From the NCBI GenBank assembly GCA_932294295.1, contig OW028579.1:34731250-34795249 (forward strand): a stretch of DNA of 64,000 bases, written 5' to 3'. Under the pieces are notes generated by a model, which was not told the DNA's origin, did not search any database, and saw nothing but the letters and a program-made list of their open reading frames with translations. Both the position numbers and the translations under genes were made by a program. Source of the stretch: Alitta virens (Eukaryota; Annelida; Polychaeta; Phyllodocida; Nereididae). This document shows, piece after piece, positions 1-12,189 of this stretch (position 1 is the first letter of the stretch; each line of letters begins with the position of its first letter).

Positions 1-1054
1 CAACTCAGCATGTGACACTGAAATGATAGGATCAACATCAACCATTGCAACCTCCAGGGACGCCCTTGGTTATGACAACCTTGAATTTCCCAACGGTATT
101 GTTTGGGGCCAAGAGGCAGAACTCGGGCATACTCAGGTAGAGCGTCAAACTTAGTGGCACACCCATTAGGAATGAAACGACCGACCTCCAAGATGTCACT
201 GTACAAGTGACCACACATGTCATGTTCTTTTGAATTTTGAAAATACTTAGCTCTTTTTTTTCATGCCCAAGTTATCATTCGCTTGCCAATTAGGATCACC
301 TAATTTCCAACCTGTGTCCTTGTAATACATAGCCATCTGGAGAGTACCATTGTCTTCGCTAGTTTATAGCAAAGCCTTCATGTAGGCCTAATAGGGATAG
401 GACTGGTCTGAATGAGTTAGAACTTTGTTCTGTAGGGCAGCATCAACTCTGAAGTTGTTAACAACACCAACGGCTGCAGTTATTTTTCCGTCATTTGTCT
501 TTTTCAGTCTTTGAACTGTCACTCCCCTCACCACCTTCACCTTCTCCTTCACTTTCTGACTCATCTCGGGTTAAAATTCTGGGGTCTGAATGACCTCACC
601 ATTGCTGCCAACTATCTTGCACGTTATGTTCAACCTTTTGGATCGCAGATCGAGATAAGACCCCCCATTACTAGGTACACTGAACTGGATGACCCCCTGA
701 TTTGAATAGTCATTAATGGGGTAATATGTTGTAGAGTGCATTCTTCTCACCCCGACGTTTTACAAAGGCTTCTCAAAAATAGCCAGCTCCTCTGAATAGC
801 CCACATACGAATCTGACAAGACAAACTGTGTCATGTTCAAAAAAATTTTCTTAAGCAAAAAACCAATATATGAAACAGCACCAGAGTTCTAATCATCAAA
901 TGTATCCTTGACCCTCTTGATCTTAGACTTCGTAGTGGCCACAGCACTCTTGCGATTCCTTGAGCTGTCTGTAGGTTCTCCGGTCTATCTCTTGTTCCAA
1001 GAAAGCTTTGTAATCGCCTCCCCCCTCTGTAGAATAGTACTGTGTTGTAAGCCA

Positions 1055-1495
1055 TTATGAAAAAAATATTTCTAAGGGTTCTTCTTGCAAGTGTAACGTG
1101 CACAACATGTGTCCAGCAGCGAATGAGGGTGCACCCCCTTGGCTATCCGTTAAATAGATGTCAATTGTGACAAGGATGTCCACCGTTATGCGAACATAAC
1201 GAGGGATCTTAAAGGTCACTGGAGTCCCGGGCTGGAGTTCAGTGGTGTATATTCTATTGAGGATGGGGTGCAGAGTAGTGTTAACAATGCTGGGTTCACA
1301 TGCGCTGGAGTTAATGGTTATGTAATCCGTCTTGTTACTGTCTCTAAATTTAGGGAGATTAATGTCAAGAACAGCAAGGCTCCTCAGGGCTCTTGATGTC
1401 AAATGGAGACACTTTGGTAGCCTAACTCTCAAGGCTACAGCACTGTTATCTGTAAAATAATCATCGCTCTGGTGACTGGAAATGTAAATATACAT
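1055..1495 (-). CDS. Polinton minor capsid (penton-type) protein, copy A
   Basis: Same 146-residue protein as copy B (27069-27509), in the A remnant. It is intact in frame although the neighbouring integrase and capsid genes are broken. Confidence 0.6.
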   Translation of the reverse strand: MYIYISSHQSDDYFTDNSAVALRVRLPKCLHLTSRALRSLAVLDINLPKFRDSNKTDYITINSSACEPSIVNTTLHPILNRIYTTELQPGTPVTFKIPRYVRITVDILVTIDIYLTDSQGGAPSFAAGHMLCTLHLQEEPLEIFFS

Positions 1496-1750
1496 TGTTG
1501 TAATGACTTCCCGGCGTATGTTTTAATGTTTGCTGTAGGTATGTAGGTTTTGAACTTTTCTGAATATCCGTACAAGCTCACAAGACTGCATTTTTTACCT
1601 CTTACTGTTTTTGTTGATAAGACCTTGTTGATTTTATACTCGATATCTTCAGGAATTTTTTACATGAACTTTCTAAAGCTCCTGTTGATAGAGTGAACAT
1701 CATCTGATAGGTCCTTCACCTTGTAACATGGCGGGTGGGATGGTATCTTA

Positions 1751-2547
1751 TTACAGACTTTGAAAATCTCCTCTGAGAAGCATTCCCCCTTTTGAAAGGT
1801 GAGCATGACTTAACCTGACCAAGTCACCAATTTCAAATGAGAAATTGACACGGTGTTCAGCCCTTTTATTAAGGATTGATACATACACCTTCTCATGTTG
1901 TGCCCAAGAATTTTCTGGGGGCATGTGTATTGAACCGTGCACTGTGCTGTTATAGGAGTGTAATGTCATCGATTATGTCAATAAAGTTGAATGTTTGATT
2001 TTCATAAAAATATTTGTAGAGACAATTTTCAATTGTACGGTTAACTCTTTCAGCGTAGGATGCTTTGTGAACACCGTAGGCAATCATGTGTGTCACACTG
2101 TAGTCCCGTAACAACTCTTGAAATGGTGCACCTAAAAGTTCCTTTCCTTGATCAGTCCTAAGAGTTTCAGAGTGTCTACCTTGATCGAACATTTCCTTAC
2201 AGGCTTTTGCTGCCAGAAAAATCTTGATAACAGATCAATGCAGACAAGTAGATATTTATGTACTTTGACAGGTCTGTCATTTGCACCAGGTCAGCATCCC
2301 ATTGCATATCCATGTAATCCACAACAATGGCCTCTGTGGGGAACTAACTGGGAGGCGTAGAATGTATGGTATGTGTTGTCTGATGGTCCAACCACTCTTT
2401 CACCGTGTCATAATCAATCTCCTTGGGTTTATCTCGTTTGCCTTTCACATATTGCCAGAGTTTCACTGCACTATAAAAGCTAGCAGGATTTCCGGGGTTT
2501 TAGTAAATGTCCAACAAATACTGGTCAACAACCTTGCTATCACTCAT
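1751..2547 (-). pseudogene. Polinton retroviral-like integrase, broken, copy A
   Basis: Pieces of one integrase in several frames: the N-terminal part from ATG at 2547, the catalytic core (1950-2192) with 'RTDQGKELLGAPF' and 'HKASYAERVNRTI', and the C-terminal DNA-binding part (1751-1969) with 'FEIGDLVRLSHA'. A nonsense change (TAC TAA where copy C has TAC TAC AAC) near 2500 ends the N-terminal frame; further frameshifts lie around 2200 and 1960. Confidence 0.75.
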
Positions 2548-2613
2548 GACAAATTTTTAAGCACCTATATCACTTCCTGTATGAGGCAATGGTTGCCGTG
2601 TGACAATTTATTT

Positions 2614-2835
2614 TTACATAGACTTCAACCAAGTCTCTTTACTGTTACCCAGAGAGATGTTTATTATAGTACTGACCACCAATGTAAATATCACCAGAGT
2701 CTGGCATAAAAAAACTATCTCACTTTTAGGTAACTGCTTTCCCCACACCACCCATCTATCTGTAGACTGTGCAGATGCATGTGAGTACAACCTCGGGGTT
2801 GTGTGCTCATCCGTGGTTGTGATGGAAATGGTCAA
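2614..2835 (-). pseudogene. Polinton small membrane protein, copy A
   Basis: Identical reading to the copy B protein at 28628-28849, with one predicted membrane segment and an early stop. Confidence 0.5.
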
Positions 2836-3026
2836 GGTTGTGCGTGTGAGTTGGTGTGATTTGGTGTTATATAGAAAATTTCACCTTCATCACGTGACAC
2901 ACTTGAGACAAAAGTAATGACCAACCATTCTGTGGTTCATCCAGCTTCACCGGATGACTGGTGGCGGCATCTTGTGTTAAAAGCATGTAAAATGGAAACT
3001 AGTGTATATGATTTACTATAAATCCT

Positions 3027-3455
3027 TTATTGCACATACAAAAATCTTGCTAATTTCCCTCTAAAAAAGGAAAAAGAAAAGAAAGTTGAACCTAAGTCAT
3101 TACACAATGTTTGATACTCAATAGAACTGTTTTGAAGGGTTGCATTCCTGACACATGAGCGCCCTAGCTGGTTTTGGTGGTCTTCCCTTAAATAACATGG
3201 TACTATGGCGCTCAGTTCAGGAATCACTGCATCTATTTCACACATTTTATCAACAAGGATATTGAACTGCTGTGGTGTAGGAGCTAGCCCTTCATCAACT
3301 GCCAATGCATACACGTCTTCATAAATTTCTTCATACTTGGTGAAATGATTATTTCCTGATGTGCACAATGTTTCAACGAAATAGTGTGCTCCCAGGTGAA
3401 AGTGGTAGTCAGATCCAACCGAGTTTTTGATGATGTCAACAGACCTCACAAGCAT
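3027..3455 (-). CDS. Unidentified 142-aa ORF in intron 1, copy A
   Basis: Same protein as 29041-29469; intact and without a recognised domain. Confidence 0.4.
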   Translation of the reverse strand: MLVRSVDIIKNSVGSDYHFHLGAHYFVETLCTSGNNHFTKYEEIYEDVYALAVDEGLAPTPQQFNILVDKMCEIDAVIPELSAIVPCYLREDHQNQLGRSCVRNATLQNSSIEYQTLCNDLGSTFFSFSFFRGKLARFLYVQ

Positions 3456-3605
3456 GTTGTACCTCTGTAAAGGTAGAGTGATACTCTAACAATGTTCTTG
3501 CATGTCATCTTGCTGTAAGAAAACAAAACACGTTTTTACCATTTATTCAATGTAGGGTCATCTGACTGTGTACTCAAGATGGCATTAAAAGCGAAAGTCA
3601 TCACA

Positions 3606-3866
3606 TCATTGATGACTGGTTTCGCGGCATAGAAATCTCACACTATATTCTCTCCCTTTGAAATGCTCATCGCCATCATCAAATTCTACAAAAATTGCTT
3701 TGCATTCATTCAATGAAACAAATTTATCTGAGCTTTCGTGCAGAATATAATGGTGGACTTCTCCTTCTCCACACTCCTCATGTCCAACAAGAATCCATCG
3801 GAAAAATGTAACCATTGTGTCTGTGCATGTGTGTGTGTTACTTATTATTGTTTTCTTCATATACAC
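3606..3866 (-). CDS. Unidentified 86-aa ORF, copy A
   Basis: Same as 29620-29880 in copy B; open, no recognised domain. Confidence 0.35.
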   Translation of the reverse strand: MYMKKTIISNTHTCTDTMVTFFRWILVGHEECGEGEVHHYILHESSDKFVSLNECKAIFVEFDDGDEHFKGREYSVRFLCRETSHQ

Positions 3867-4692
3867 CTGTAAAGTGTTCGGTTATAAATACTAATTTAGA
3901 TGCCATACATTTAATGCAAATCAGCAACCCAACAATTCAGTAACTAAAGTGGAATATGGCAATTGATAATATATAGTTCCTTCAGTTGCCAGCTAAAATT
4001 TAAACAGCGGGCAAATAATATTTTGACTTATAAAGGCATTAAAATGGGTGTGTTAAGTATCATACCATATGAAATAACCTTTAAGATATTCTATTTATTT
4101 GTATTTAGACTTTATTTGTTTAAATACAAGTAAATACAATCCTTGAAGGTTAATTTTGTATGAAATTATACCCAACATCTTTATGTGGCATAACACCATT
4201 ACTGAATTTCATATATATTCCTTAGGATCATTGCCATAGCCCATATATGACTATTTTGGACATATACATTTTAATCTTCGTTGTAGATTAGTTAAAGGAA
4301 CATGCCGTGTTGATATTTCTCGTGAACAAAATACTCCTTATTGTGCATAAAATCTTTAAAACAGAACAATTAAATGGCAAGAAAAGAATAGAGAATACTT
4401 TTTATGCTCACTTGGCTTTACTCTGAAAATAATGGGTTGCTGTTAATACAGGGTTCCTACAGGTTTACCTTCATAAGACATAAGATATTTGTAAGATATT
4501 ATAATATCATGTGCACATGCAAAAAAAAGATCACTAATATAGTAATATGCACAAAAAAAAAACAATCAGGGTATTGGCTATTAAGCAATAAAATAAAAGC
4601 AGTTCTTGTGTATTCAAAGAAAGTTCATAATTTCTATTCATTTATATTTACCAAATTCAAGAGTTCAAAAAATAGGACAACTTAGCATTGCA
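3867..4692. other. AT-rich intronic sequence, copy A
   Basis: No open frame or known element could be supported. Equivalents are 29881-30706 (B) and 55681-56504 (C). Confidence 0.6.
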
Positions 4693-4942
4693 TAACAGGC
4701 TATGTAGGCCAAGTGGCGATTATTTCGGTTCATCGCACACACTATATAAACACAAAAGAAATAATATTTTTGTAAATCGTAGCCAACATATGTCAGTGTG
4801 GCTATCACAAGGAACCACTAGGCCATTTAGAGTGTTACTGTATAAAATTTCATTGGGTAAGTGCATTAGTGTTAGTGCATTAGAGTTCAGCTCTAGAAAC
4901 GAAAGTGTCTGTTAAGAGTTCTGCTCTGGAAATAAAAGTGTA
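4693..4942 (+). repeat. Dispersed ~250-bp repeat with TATA motif, intron copy A1
   Basis: Begins TAACAGGCTATGTAGGCCAA and ends at AAAGTGTAAC. A diverged second copy lies at 14797-15040 in the same orientation. Shared landmarks are ACTATATAAACAC, TATGTCAGTGTGGCTATCAC, ACTAGGCCAT, GAGTGTTACTGTATAA and two copies of AGTTC(A/T)GCTCT. It could be a non-autonomous transposon or a duplicated promoter-like segment. I found no clear terminal inverted repeats. Confidence 0.7.
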
Positions 4943-5639
4943 ACGCCCGCCCTCCTGCCTGTCGGATGAACACATAATAATTTTAATGATGCCTGTGTGC
5001 AATGTGAGATTCGCCGAGGGTTTAGATGCAGCACAGCTTTCTCTTTTTTTTTTTTAGATAATTAAGGGTACTCATTTAATGGGACAGTTTGACTGTGGTA
5101 CCTTCCCAAATTCTCACCCTTACAATTGCAATTGAATTAAAATGGTGTTATGCAAGGGAGTTGGATTTGGCTACACACTTTAAGAATACAGGATAATGTC
5201 TATCACATAATTATACATATCAGCTTCTTACAATTCAGTGAATATTTTACATATACAACATATTTTGAAATATTTGTGTTTTTCTTGTTTTCAACTGTAA
5301 CAAAGTTGGCAGTATCGATCTCTTCTATTTTGTCTTCACACTTTCATCTTGTGACAATATACTCTGCAACATATTATGGCAATATTACCCAAAGATTAAG
5401 CTGCATTTGCGCACTTTCACATTGTAACAAAATAAGTTGAATATTGTGGCATTTTCACACTCTTGGGTGAATAGACCTTTTTTTTTATATGTCTATTTAG
5501 AATGTTTTACATTATATTCATTATATTAATAGGTATATATAAGTATTTTTTGTCAATATACCTTATTGTGTTTTTAACATATTTGATTGCTACATGTTCT
5601 GTAAATAATTATATTGATAATTTCCTTGTATTTGTATAG
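4943..5639. other. Remaining intron 1 sequence before exon 2, copy A
   Basis: AT-rich intronic DNA ending in a long T-rich tract and the exon 2 acceptor TTGTATAG. No supported feature. Equivalents: 30957-31653 (B), 56605-57299 (C). Confidence 0.6.
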
Positions 5640-8600
5640 ACTGGGCGCCTTCGGGAGTATTCACTGGACACTTGCCTCGAATTTGCTCAACGAAAGTGCA
5701 TAAGCGAAACTGGTGGATTAAATGCTCTTTTGGCTTTTTTAGGAAAGTAAGTATAGTTTAGTGAAAGTGCTGTTGGTTTTTTCCTGATATTTTTTATCTC
5801 AATAGCACTCCTAAAAAATTTAATTCAAACTTTGAAAGATCCCCTTTGCAAGCAGAGGAGGGATGCAGGGATGCCGGAAAAACGGAATGCCCGAAACAAG
5901 TAGCTGATATAAATGCCTTTCTAAATCTCTTCGGAAAGTGAGTATAACAAATTCATGTAATGGCTTTTTCGTCTCCTTTGTGTTTGTCAGGACACTGATA
6001 AAATATCTGTGTTGAAAAAGTTAAATAGAGCTGCAAATTGAATTTCACTGCATTACTAGACTAATGATTTTATCATAAAATCTAATAGTTATTGATGTCT
6101 GTAATATGGAATGGGAGACAAGGAGAGCTTATCAATGCAGTTACATGGGAATAGCTTCAGTAGTCATTGATACCCCTAACTGTTAGAACTGTTTCAGTGT
6201 CTTGGAAGGGAGTGGGGGTTCTTCAAAAACGTTCTTCATACACAAGAATGTTTAGCAATATCACCACCCTTCCTTCAGTGACATTTTATTCCATCTTGTA
6301 GCAAAAATAACTTTCTTACACATAAACATTTACAATATGCAGAGTTTATCAAACTGAAAGAAGTTATACTATACAGAACATAATGGATGTCTTAAATGGG
6401 CATATACACACACATATATTAAAGCTGTACAATTACTGTAATAATAAATTTCCAATTGTTTTCCATATCTTATCCTAAAAAGCTTGGGAGCAGTATTAAT
6501 AAATCAAACCCCAAATTTCTAGCCCATAAAAACCGTCTCAATGCCAATTGACATCAAGTTTCCTATCATTGCACTGACAATTTGTTGCCCTCTTGTCAAG
6601 GCTATTTGTTATGGTCACAGAGAGACATGCAGCAGAAATTACAATGCTGACAATGTTTTTGTCGACTAGAAAGTTGGGTTTTGACTGGCTGCTAACATCT
6701 TTTTTATTTTGTGCATACATTAATAATCTGTTAAAGTGCCTAGCACATTAATGGTTACACAGTGAGTTGGGCAAGCACTGAAAATAACTAAACAAAGTGT
6801 TCATGTGACATAGATAATTGCTTTTTTTTTGTTTGAAAACAGTGAAAAAACTGTCCGAAAAATAATTTATTTTATCTACAATTCATGTTTTCTCTTGTTT
6901 TGATAGCAATGTAAAGGCCATCAGAATCAGCATCACTAATCATGTCCCAGATATTGCATTTACTAATGTGAGTTATGATGCTGCCATCAAATCAAATGGA
7001 ACTCTAATTGAAGTAATGGAAAAGCTTCAGAAGAAAAACAAGAACTTCTGGTAAGTGTTCATAAATTTGGGTATGTGCAATGTCTAAAAGGGAGGGATGT
7101 AACAGAGTAGCAAAGCTCTTGCTTTCTGTGTGAGAGGTCTTGGGTTTCAATTCCAGGTACTTGTATCCTTTGAAGAACATAACATTTCTATTCAGAGACT
7201 GTAACCACATGCTAAAGATAATGACACTTAATTAGATTATTACTAAATTCATATGTAATACATAGAATCAGCATGATCAGTTTGACTAGTCATATGATAT
7301 GGACAATCCGTTAAATCCACAAATCCAAAATAGGCACGAATCATAAAAAAGAACCCTACTGAACCCTACTGAAGTCTGGCCAGGTCAGGACATTAATTTT
7401 GGGCTCCTGCAATTGCCAACAGCCTGAGTAATGTTACTTTTAAAAGCATATAAATGTGGCAAATTTATCAATTTTCAGGTTTGAGACTGTTGAATATCCG
7501 AACCTTGGCAAACTGATAACATTAATCAATGGCCTTGAACAGAATACAGAACGGAAAACCTACTGGGCCCTGGGGAAAAAGATTGAAAATAAACTATGTT
7601 TATTATCTGTTGGTAAGTCTAGGGAAACATATTGAAGATAACTATGTTTACTATCATTTGATCATTTGGTAAGACCAAAATAATCTGTATGAGCCACTAA
7701 CTGAAGTTTGAATCGACTTGAATTTGAGGTTCCAATCTCTGTCATAACTGCATTTTTAAATAAATACACTGCTGTCAAAAAGAATATGAATAGCTGAGAA
7801 TGGTCATGTATTTGAATCCATTGTCATATGTTGAAAAATTACTTGCTTTTATGTCAATGATCATTTCATACAGATCGTTCTATGAATATTGGTATTTCGT
7901 TAGTAACAATACATGTTCACAACAAACTCTAGATTGTGTCATACTAGGATTTTTACTTCCATAAAAGCTGACAGAGGTTAATGACAGATTTTAAAATCTT
8001 AATTTACTAGTTCATATTAAGTGTAAGGTTTTCTACTTATTTGTAAATGGAAAACTGTTTTTACTAAAAAAAAAACACAATTTCAGATTTCCTTTCGTGC
8101 TTTACTGAAACTCACCAAAATGAGATGCTAAATACAAACAAGAAACATAATCAATTGATAATCTATTCAGTGCTTTTACATTTTAGGGGCGAGTTCCTAT
8201 TATCCACAGCCAGACGAGCACATCATATTTGCATACATCCCAATCAACATGTTCAAAATCTTGGAATCATGTGATGGAGGAAGGTCTCATGACTCTTTGA
8301 ATGTTCGAATCAGTGTGGAAAACACAATTCCCCATGTGCATTTTGTTAATACTTCTTACAACACAGAAAGCAAGATGAACACAAGCTTGATCAACATTAT
8401 GAAAGAACTCAACAAGACCCACCACAATTTCAGGTAAGGATGACATCTGTCTTTTTGAGAACCTGTTTGATATTGTTAAGTTGATGCTAATCACACAATT
8501 TACATAGAAAAGCTTACTTTCTCAAAATTGATGTCTTATTGCAGTTTTACTACAAAAGAATACCCCGGTCTTGGTGAGATGATAACATCAATTAATGGCT

Positions 8601-8970
8601 TAGAACAGGACTCAACAATGAAAACTTATTGGGCTATTGGGAAGATGGTTGAAGGGAAACTGTGTCTGCTCCCTGTTGGTGAGATAATATTATAGATTTT
8701 AATATTCTTTGATACAAGAATAAATATATTTTGGTGCTAACATGACCATCTGTTGGTGAAGTGCTTTGTATTTTGTCTCACATGATGAAAATTTAGGAAA
8801 TGTTTATGATTATGTGTTTCTTGATTTCCTGAATTGTGATTTCAGGCGCAAGTTCATACTATCCAGATGAAAATGAACACATCATCTGTTTTTACATAAC
8901 TTATGACCGCAAATTTCCCTCATGCGACAAAGGCAGAAAGTGGAGTAATCTTTATGTTGTCAAAGCATAA
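5640..8970 (+). CDS. Secreted two-domain DUF4430 / transcobalamin C-terminal-like protein, copy A (exon 1 outside window)
   Basis: Exons 5640-5746, 5806-5937, 6907-7050, 7479-7612, 8187-8433, 8545-8678 and 8846-8970 (stop TAA). All have AG acceptors and GT donors, with phases that join without a stop. The signal-peptide exon would lie about 2.35 kb before the window, inferred from copy B. The encoded residues are the same as in copy B by eye. The two exons coding the core of each domain (7479-7612 and 8545-8678) are both exactly 134 bp with the same phases, a sign of internal duplication. No lesion was found. Confidence 0.88.
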
Positions 8971-11900
8971 TATGTCATGCGTACTGTACCTATTCATATT
9001 AATATATTCATATTCATGTATCTGAGCTATTCATAACCTCTGCTGATTTTTTATTGTCAAGGAACCATATTTATGATTGCTTGGTAACATATGATTTACT
9101 GTTACTTGGCTAAGTAACTCAATTGAATGTGCATAGTGTTATGGTACAAAATTAAAATCTTTGGTGCCACATTTTCATTATACCTGTTATGGTTTAAGCA
9201 GCATATTACTATTTTTCATGTTTTGGATTTGTGGTCTTCAGCATCTGCCAAGACTATTTTGTCTTCAGTGGGAGAGCTAATTGTCACCTTGAGACTGTTG
9301 AAATTGTTCTATTTCAATTCCAAATACCAAAAAAACCAAAAAGTATATCCGTATATATTCTTATGTTTAGTACCAGGTCATGGAGCTTGGTAGAAATATA
9401 TTTATCATGTAAAAGGGGTAAATTTGGTGAATTCTGGGATTCTCTTTCCTCTCACTTGAATGCATTGTTTAAATACTTTTTCCCGCCATTTGAGGAGCTT
9501 GGTAGAAATATATTTATCAAATACTCAAGAATGCTAAAAGAGGTATTTTAGCATTTTGTAGTTCTCCTTTGTTGTTTGAGAAAATTGTGATAAGAAAATT
9601 ATATTGAGTAAGATATTAAACAGAATTTCTATATAATTGTCATTTTTCTAACTGATTTGATATGACAATAATTTCTGCTTTTTCCTGAGTGATCATAACA
9701 ACGGCCATATTTAAAATGATAAGAAAGCGAAGAAAAATATAATTTAAGTGCGAAAGTTGGGGTTTGGTCGACCTTTTGCTCATATTTCTATTTGGAACTG
9801 CTCCATGCACAAAAGAGAGGTTCCAAATTCTTTGTTGTTCTTAGAATAGGCATATAAATACACTCAGGGTCATCACATTTGACCAGGGTCATCGGCATTC
9901 GCCACTTAAAATAAACTATCACCAACAAGTGTTGGATTGTCCATGGCGTGAAAAGGTAATTAAGTAACAAATTACAAAATTGCAAGTTGTGCAATGTCGT
10001 TAGTTGGGGGTGTCCAATTTCGATGACCTGGACAATTTTGATGACCCCAAGTGTATACGACACTTAAGTCAAAGACATAGCACAATCTTGTACTTTGCGG
10101 AATCCTCAGAAGTAGCTCTATCAACACCATTTCAATAAATAAGTGCAATATTAAGGGTTATATATTAATTGTGTTACTGCGGCCTTACAAATTATCAAAA
10201 AGTCTCAGGTGTTATATCACTGGATAGAAGAGTGAATGGGGTAAAGTTTGATATATAATATGCCCATGTTGGATGAAGGTTATCTAACATTATAGTGCGG
10301 TGAACCGAAAATTAAGTATTTTTTGCATATTTTTAACCCTAATTTATTCAGAAAATTACAAAAATATTGCACTAACTAAGCTATATCATGTATTCCTAGG
10401 TCCAGTCCAATGACTCAGGACCATTTTTGTGCAGTTTGGTTGGATGGGGCAGGCATTATAGGACAAAATGTGATTTTTCATTTTTTTGTCAGCCGAAAAT
10501 GAGGTTGCCTTACAAATTCCTGATTTTCACCAAGTCAAACACATTTTATTGGACCACAACCATATTTTTCATAAACTAGAGAATATTATGCATCAAACTG
10601 GATGAATTGTGTTTTGTTCTACCTCTGGTTTGGGTCAGCCCCTCTGAACACCCTCTGTGCCACAGCACTATACATAAATACAATATGAGAGATTCAGTCT
10701 CTTCAGCAGTGAAAAACGGTATAGAGTCATTTCTCAGTTCTTTTATCCCCTGTAAAATACAAGATCACTGTCACTCAAATGGTCAGATGTCAGGGGTACA
10801 GTGTCAGTTTTACTCTGGAAAAGGGTGTTCATACACATGTTCGTTACCCGGCTGATTTATCTCATGTTCCTGTCAATGAAGCTATCCGCCTGCTGGACAC
10901 CACGTTTTACCATTAAATTGCAGATTTTATTGTCACATAACCTAATCAATCACCTGATGAACTGACATCCGTTTTACTTCATTTGCCTCACAGCGGTCAT
11001 GTTACATTAACAAATTAATCGTTGAATGTATTATTAACAAATGCATCATTTTCATATAATGAAATGTTTTGGCTATTAGTTTCGTATTTTTTCATAGTAA
11101 TAAAAGATTAAATAAATCTTGTTTGTTTTACATTGTCTCAAATAGACCTTATATCTAGCCTAGTTGCCAAACAGTCAAACACTATTTATAAGGTGTGTTG
11201 CAGCTCTATTACAGTTGGTTCACACGAAGTGCTTACTTTTGCTGGTTGGTCACACCACAGGCGCCCTCCAGCAGAGGCTGGTGTGTCCAGACATATAGAT
11301 AAGAAAGGTGGAGCACACGAAATTATGTGGCGAGGGTCTTTCGGACAGAATCTAGGTCAGCAGTGTCACCAATTACGTCCGCCCTGCTCTAAATTAGGTC
11401 CGCGACCATTTGCAGCAAGTCTGTGTCCTACTGGGCCTCTGGGTTTTACCTAAAAATCCTCGTAGGTGCCCCTCCCGGGCCTCTGGGTTTTACTCAAAAA
11501 TCCCCGTAGGTGCCCCTCCTGCTGCTATGAATGACCTATATTCTGTCCGCATGACTCTCGCGATCGTATTAACGTCCGAAAATTGTGTTATAACAGCATA
11601 AATATGGTAAATAACCATTATGTTGTCAATTCAGATTAATAGGAAATATTGTTTACTTGATGTTACCAAAGAATCAGCCATTTATATTAAGTGTAGTTAG
11701 AGCATCAGGCCTTTGAATGAGGCCAAGTCAACTCGCTCAGTGCAAGAGAGCGGCACCTTCTTATTATATCTTTACAACGCACTGATGCTAGGTGGACGGG
11801 GCCTGTGGTCACACTAAAATGCCCATGGTGACTCATGATCTAGTGCAATGATGACTCAATTTAGTCTCCTGAATAAGCAGTGGAGATAAGTTGTTTTTAA

Positions 11901-12189
11901 TTATGACACACAACTGCAATCATGACCCATTAAATGCAAGTGTGAAACACAGGTACAAGCACTATAGGTATCACTTGCTCATCAATGATGAGTCGTTACC
12001 ATCAGGGTGAGTGTAATGGAACAGATAGGAACACGAGTCACGATAGCCAATTTTTATATGAATGATAAGCACAAAATAAAGCATCATCTGATGCCCAATA
12101 AGTGCAACAATTTTAATCTGGTACGTAATGGATACCAATGAAGATGTATCTAAATACGGCTTCGAGTATTAGTATCCTCTCTATTAAAT
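8971..12189. other. Downstream region without a recognised gene, copy A
   Basis: Begins with the 3' untranslated region of the DUF4430 gene. A 25-bp direct repeat (GAGCTTGGTAGAAATATATTTATCA) occurs near 9383 and 9497. Relative to B and C, A lacks about 495 bp after 'GCAATATTAAG' (near 10150) and has a private ~60-bp stretch near 9842-9900. Short open frames here (for example 10607-10855) have no recognisable domain. Confidence 0.5.
11434..11520. repeat. Two-copy ~44-bp tandem repeat, copy A
   Basis: GGGCCTCTGGGTTTTAC(CT/TC)AAAAATCC(T/C)CGTAGGTGCCCCTC occurs twice in a row. Present in B near 37952-38035 and in C near 63540-63623. Confidence 0.7.

Larger units (their letters stand above)
1..2835 (-). 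mobile_element. Polinton/Maverick remnant, copy A (partial in window)
   Basis: Minus-strand remnant of a Polinton (Maverick; adintovirus-related) with the ATPase end outside the window. Visible are sequence upstream of the major capsid core (38-223), the penton-type minor capsid ORF (1055-1495), integrase pieces (1751-2547) and a small membrane protein (2614-2835). All are interrupted by stops or frameshifts except the penton ORF. No protein-primed DNA polymerase or terminal inverted repeats were found. Confidence 0.8.

Noticed and set aside
511..705. 64-codon frame conserved in all three copies (also 26525 and 52327)
   Set aside because: It is antisense to Polinton sequence, low complexity at its start (HSPHHLHLLLHFL), and conserved only because the DNA is duplicated.
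2281..2917. Plus-strand frames of 142 and 105 codons in the Polinton, repeated in B and C
   Set aside because: They lie antisense to the integrase and membrane-protein remnants and carry no recognisable motif.
9127..9551. Possible decayed third DUF4430 module: a 14-bp match TTGAGACTGTTGAA to exon 5
   Set aside because: The match is too short, and the flanking translation lacks the ING, YW and GASSYYP motifs.
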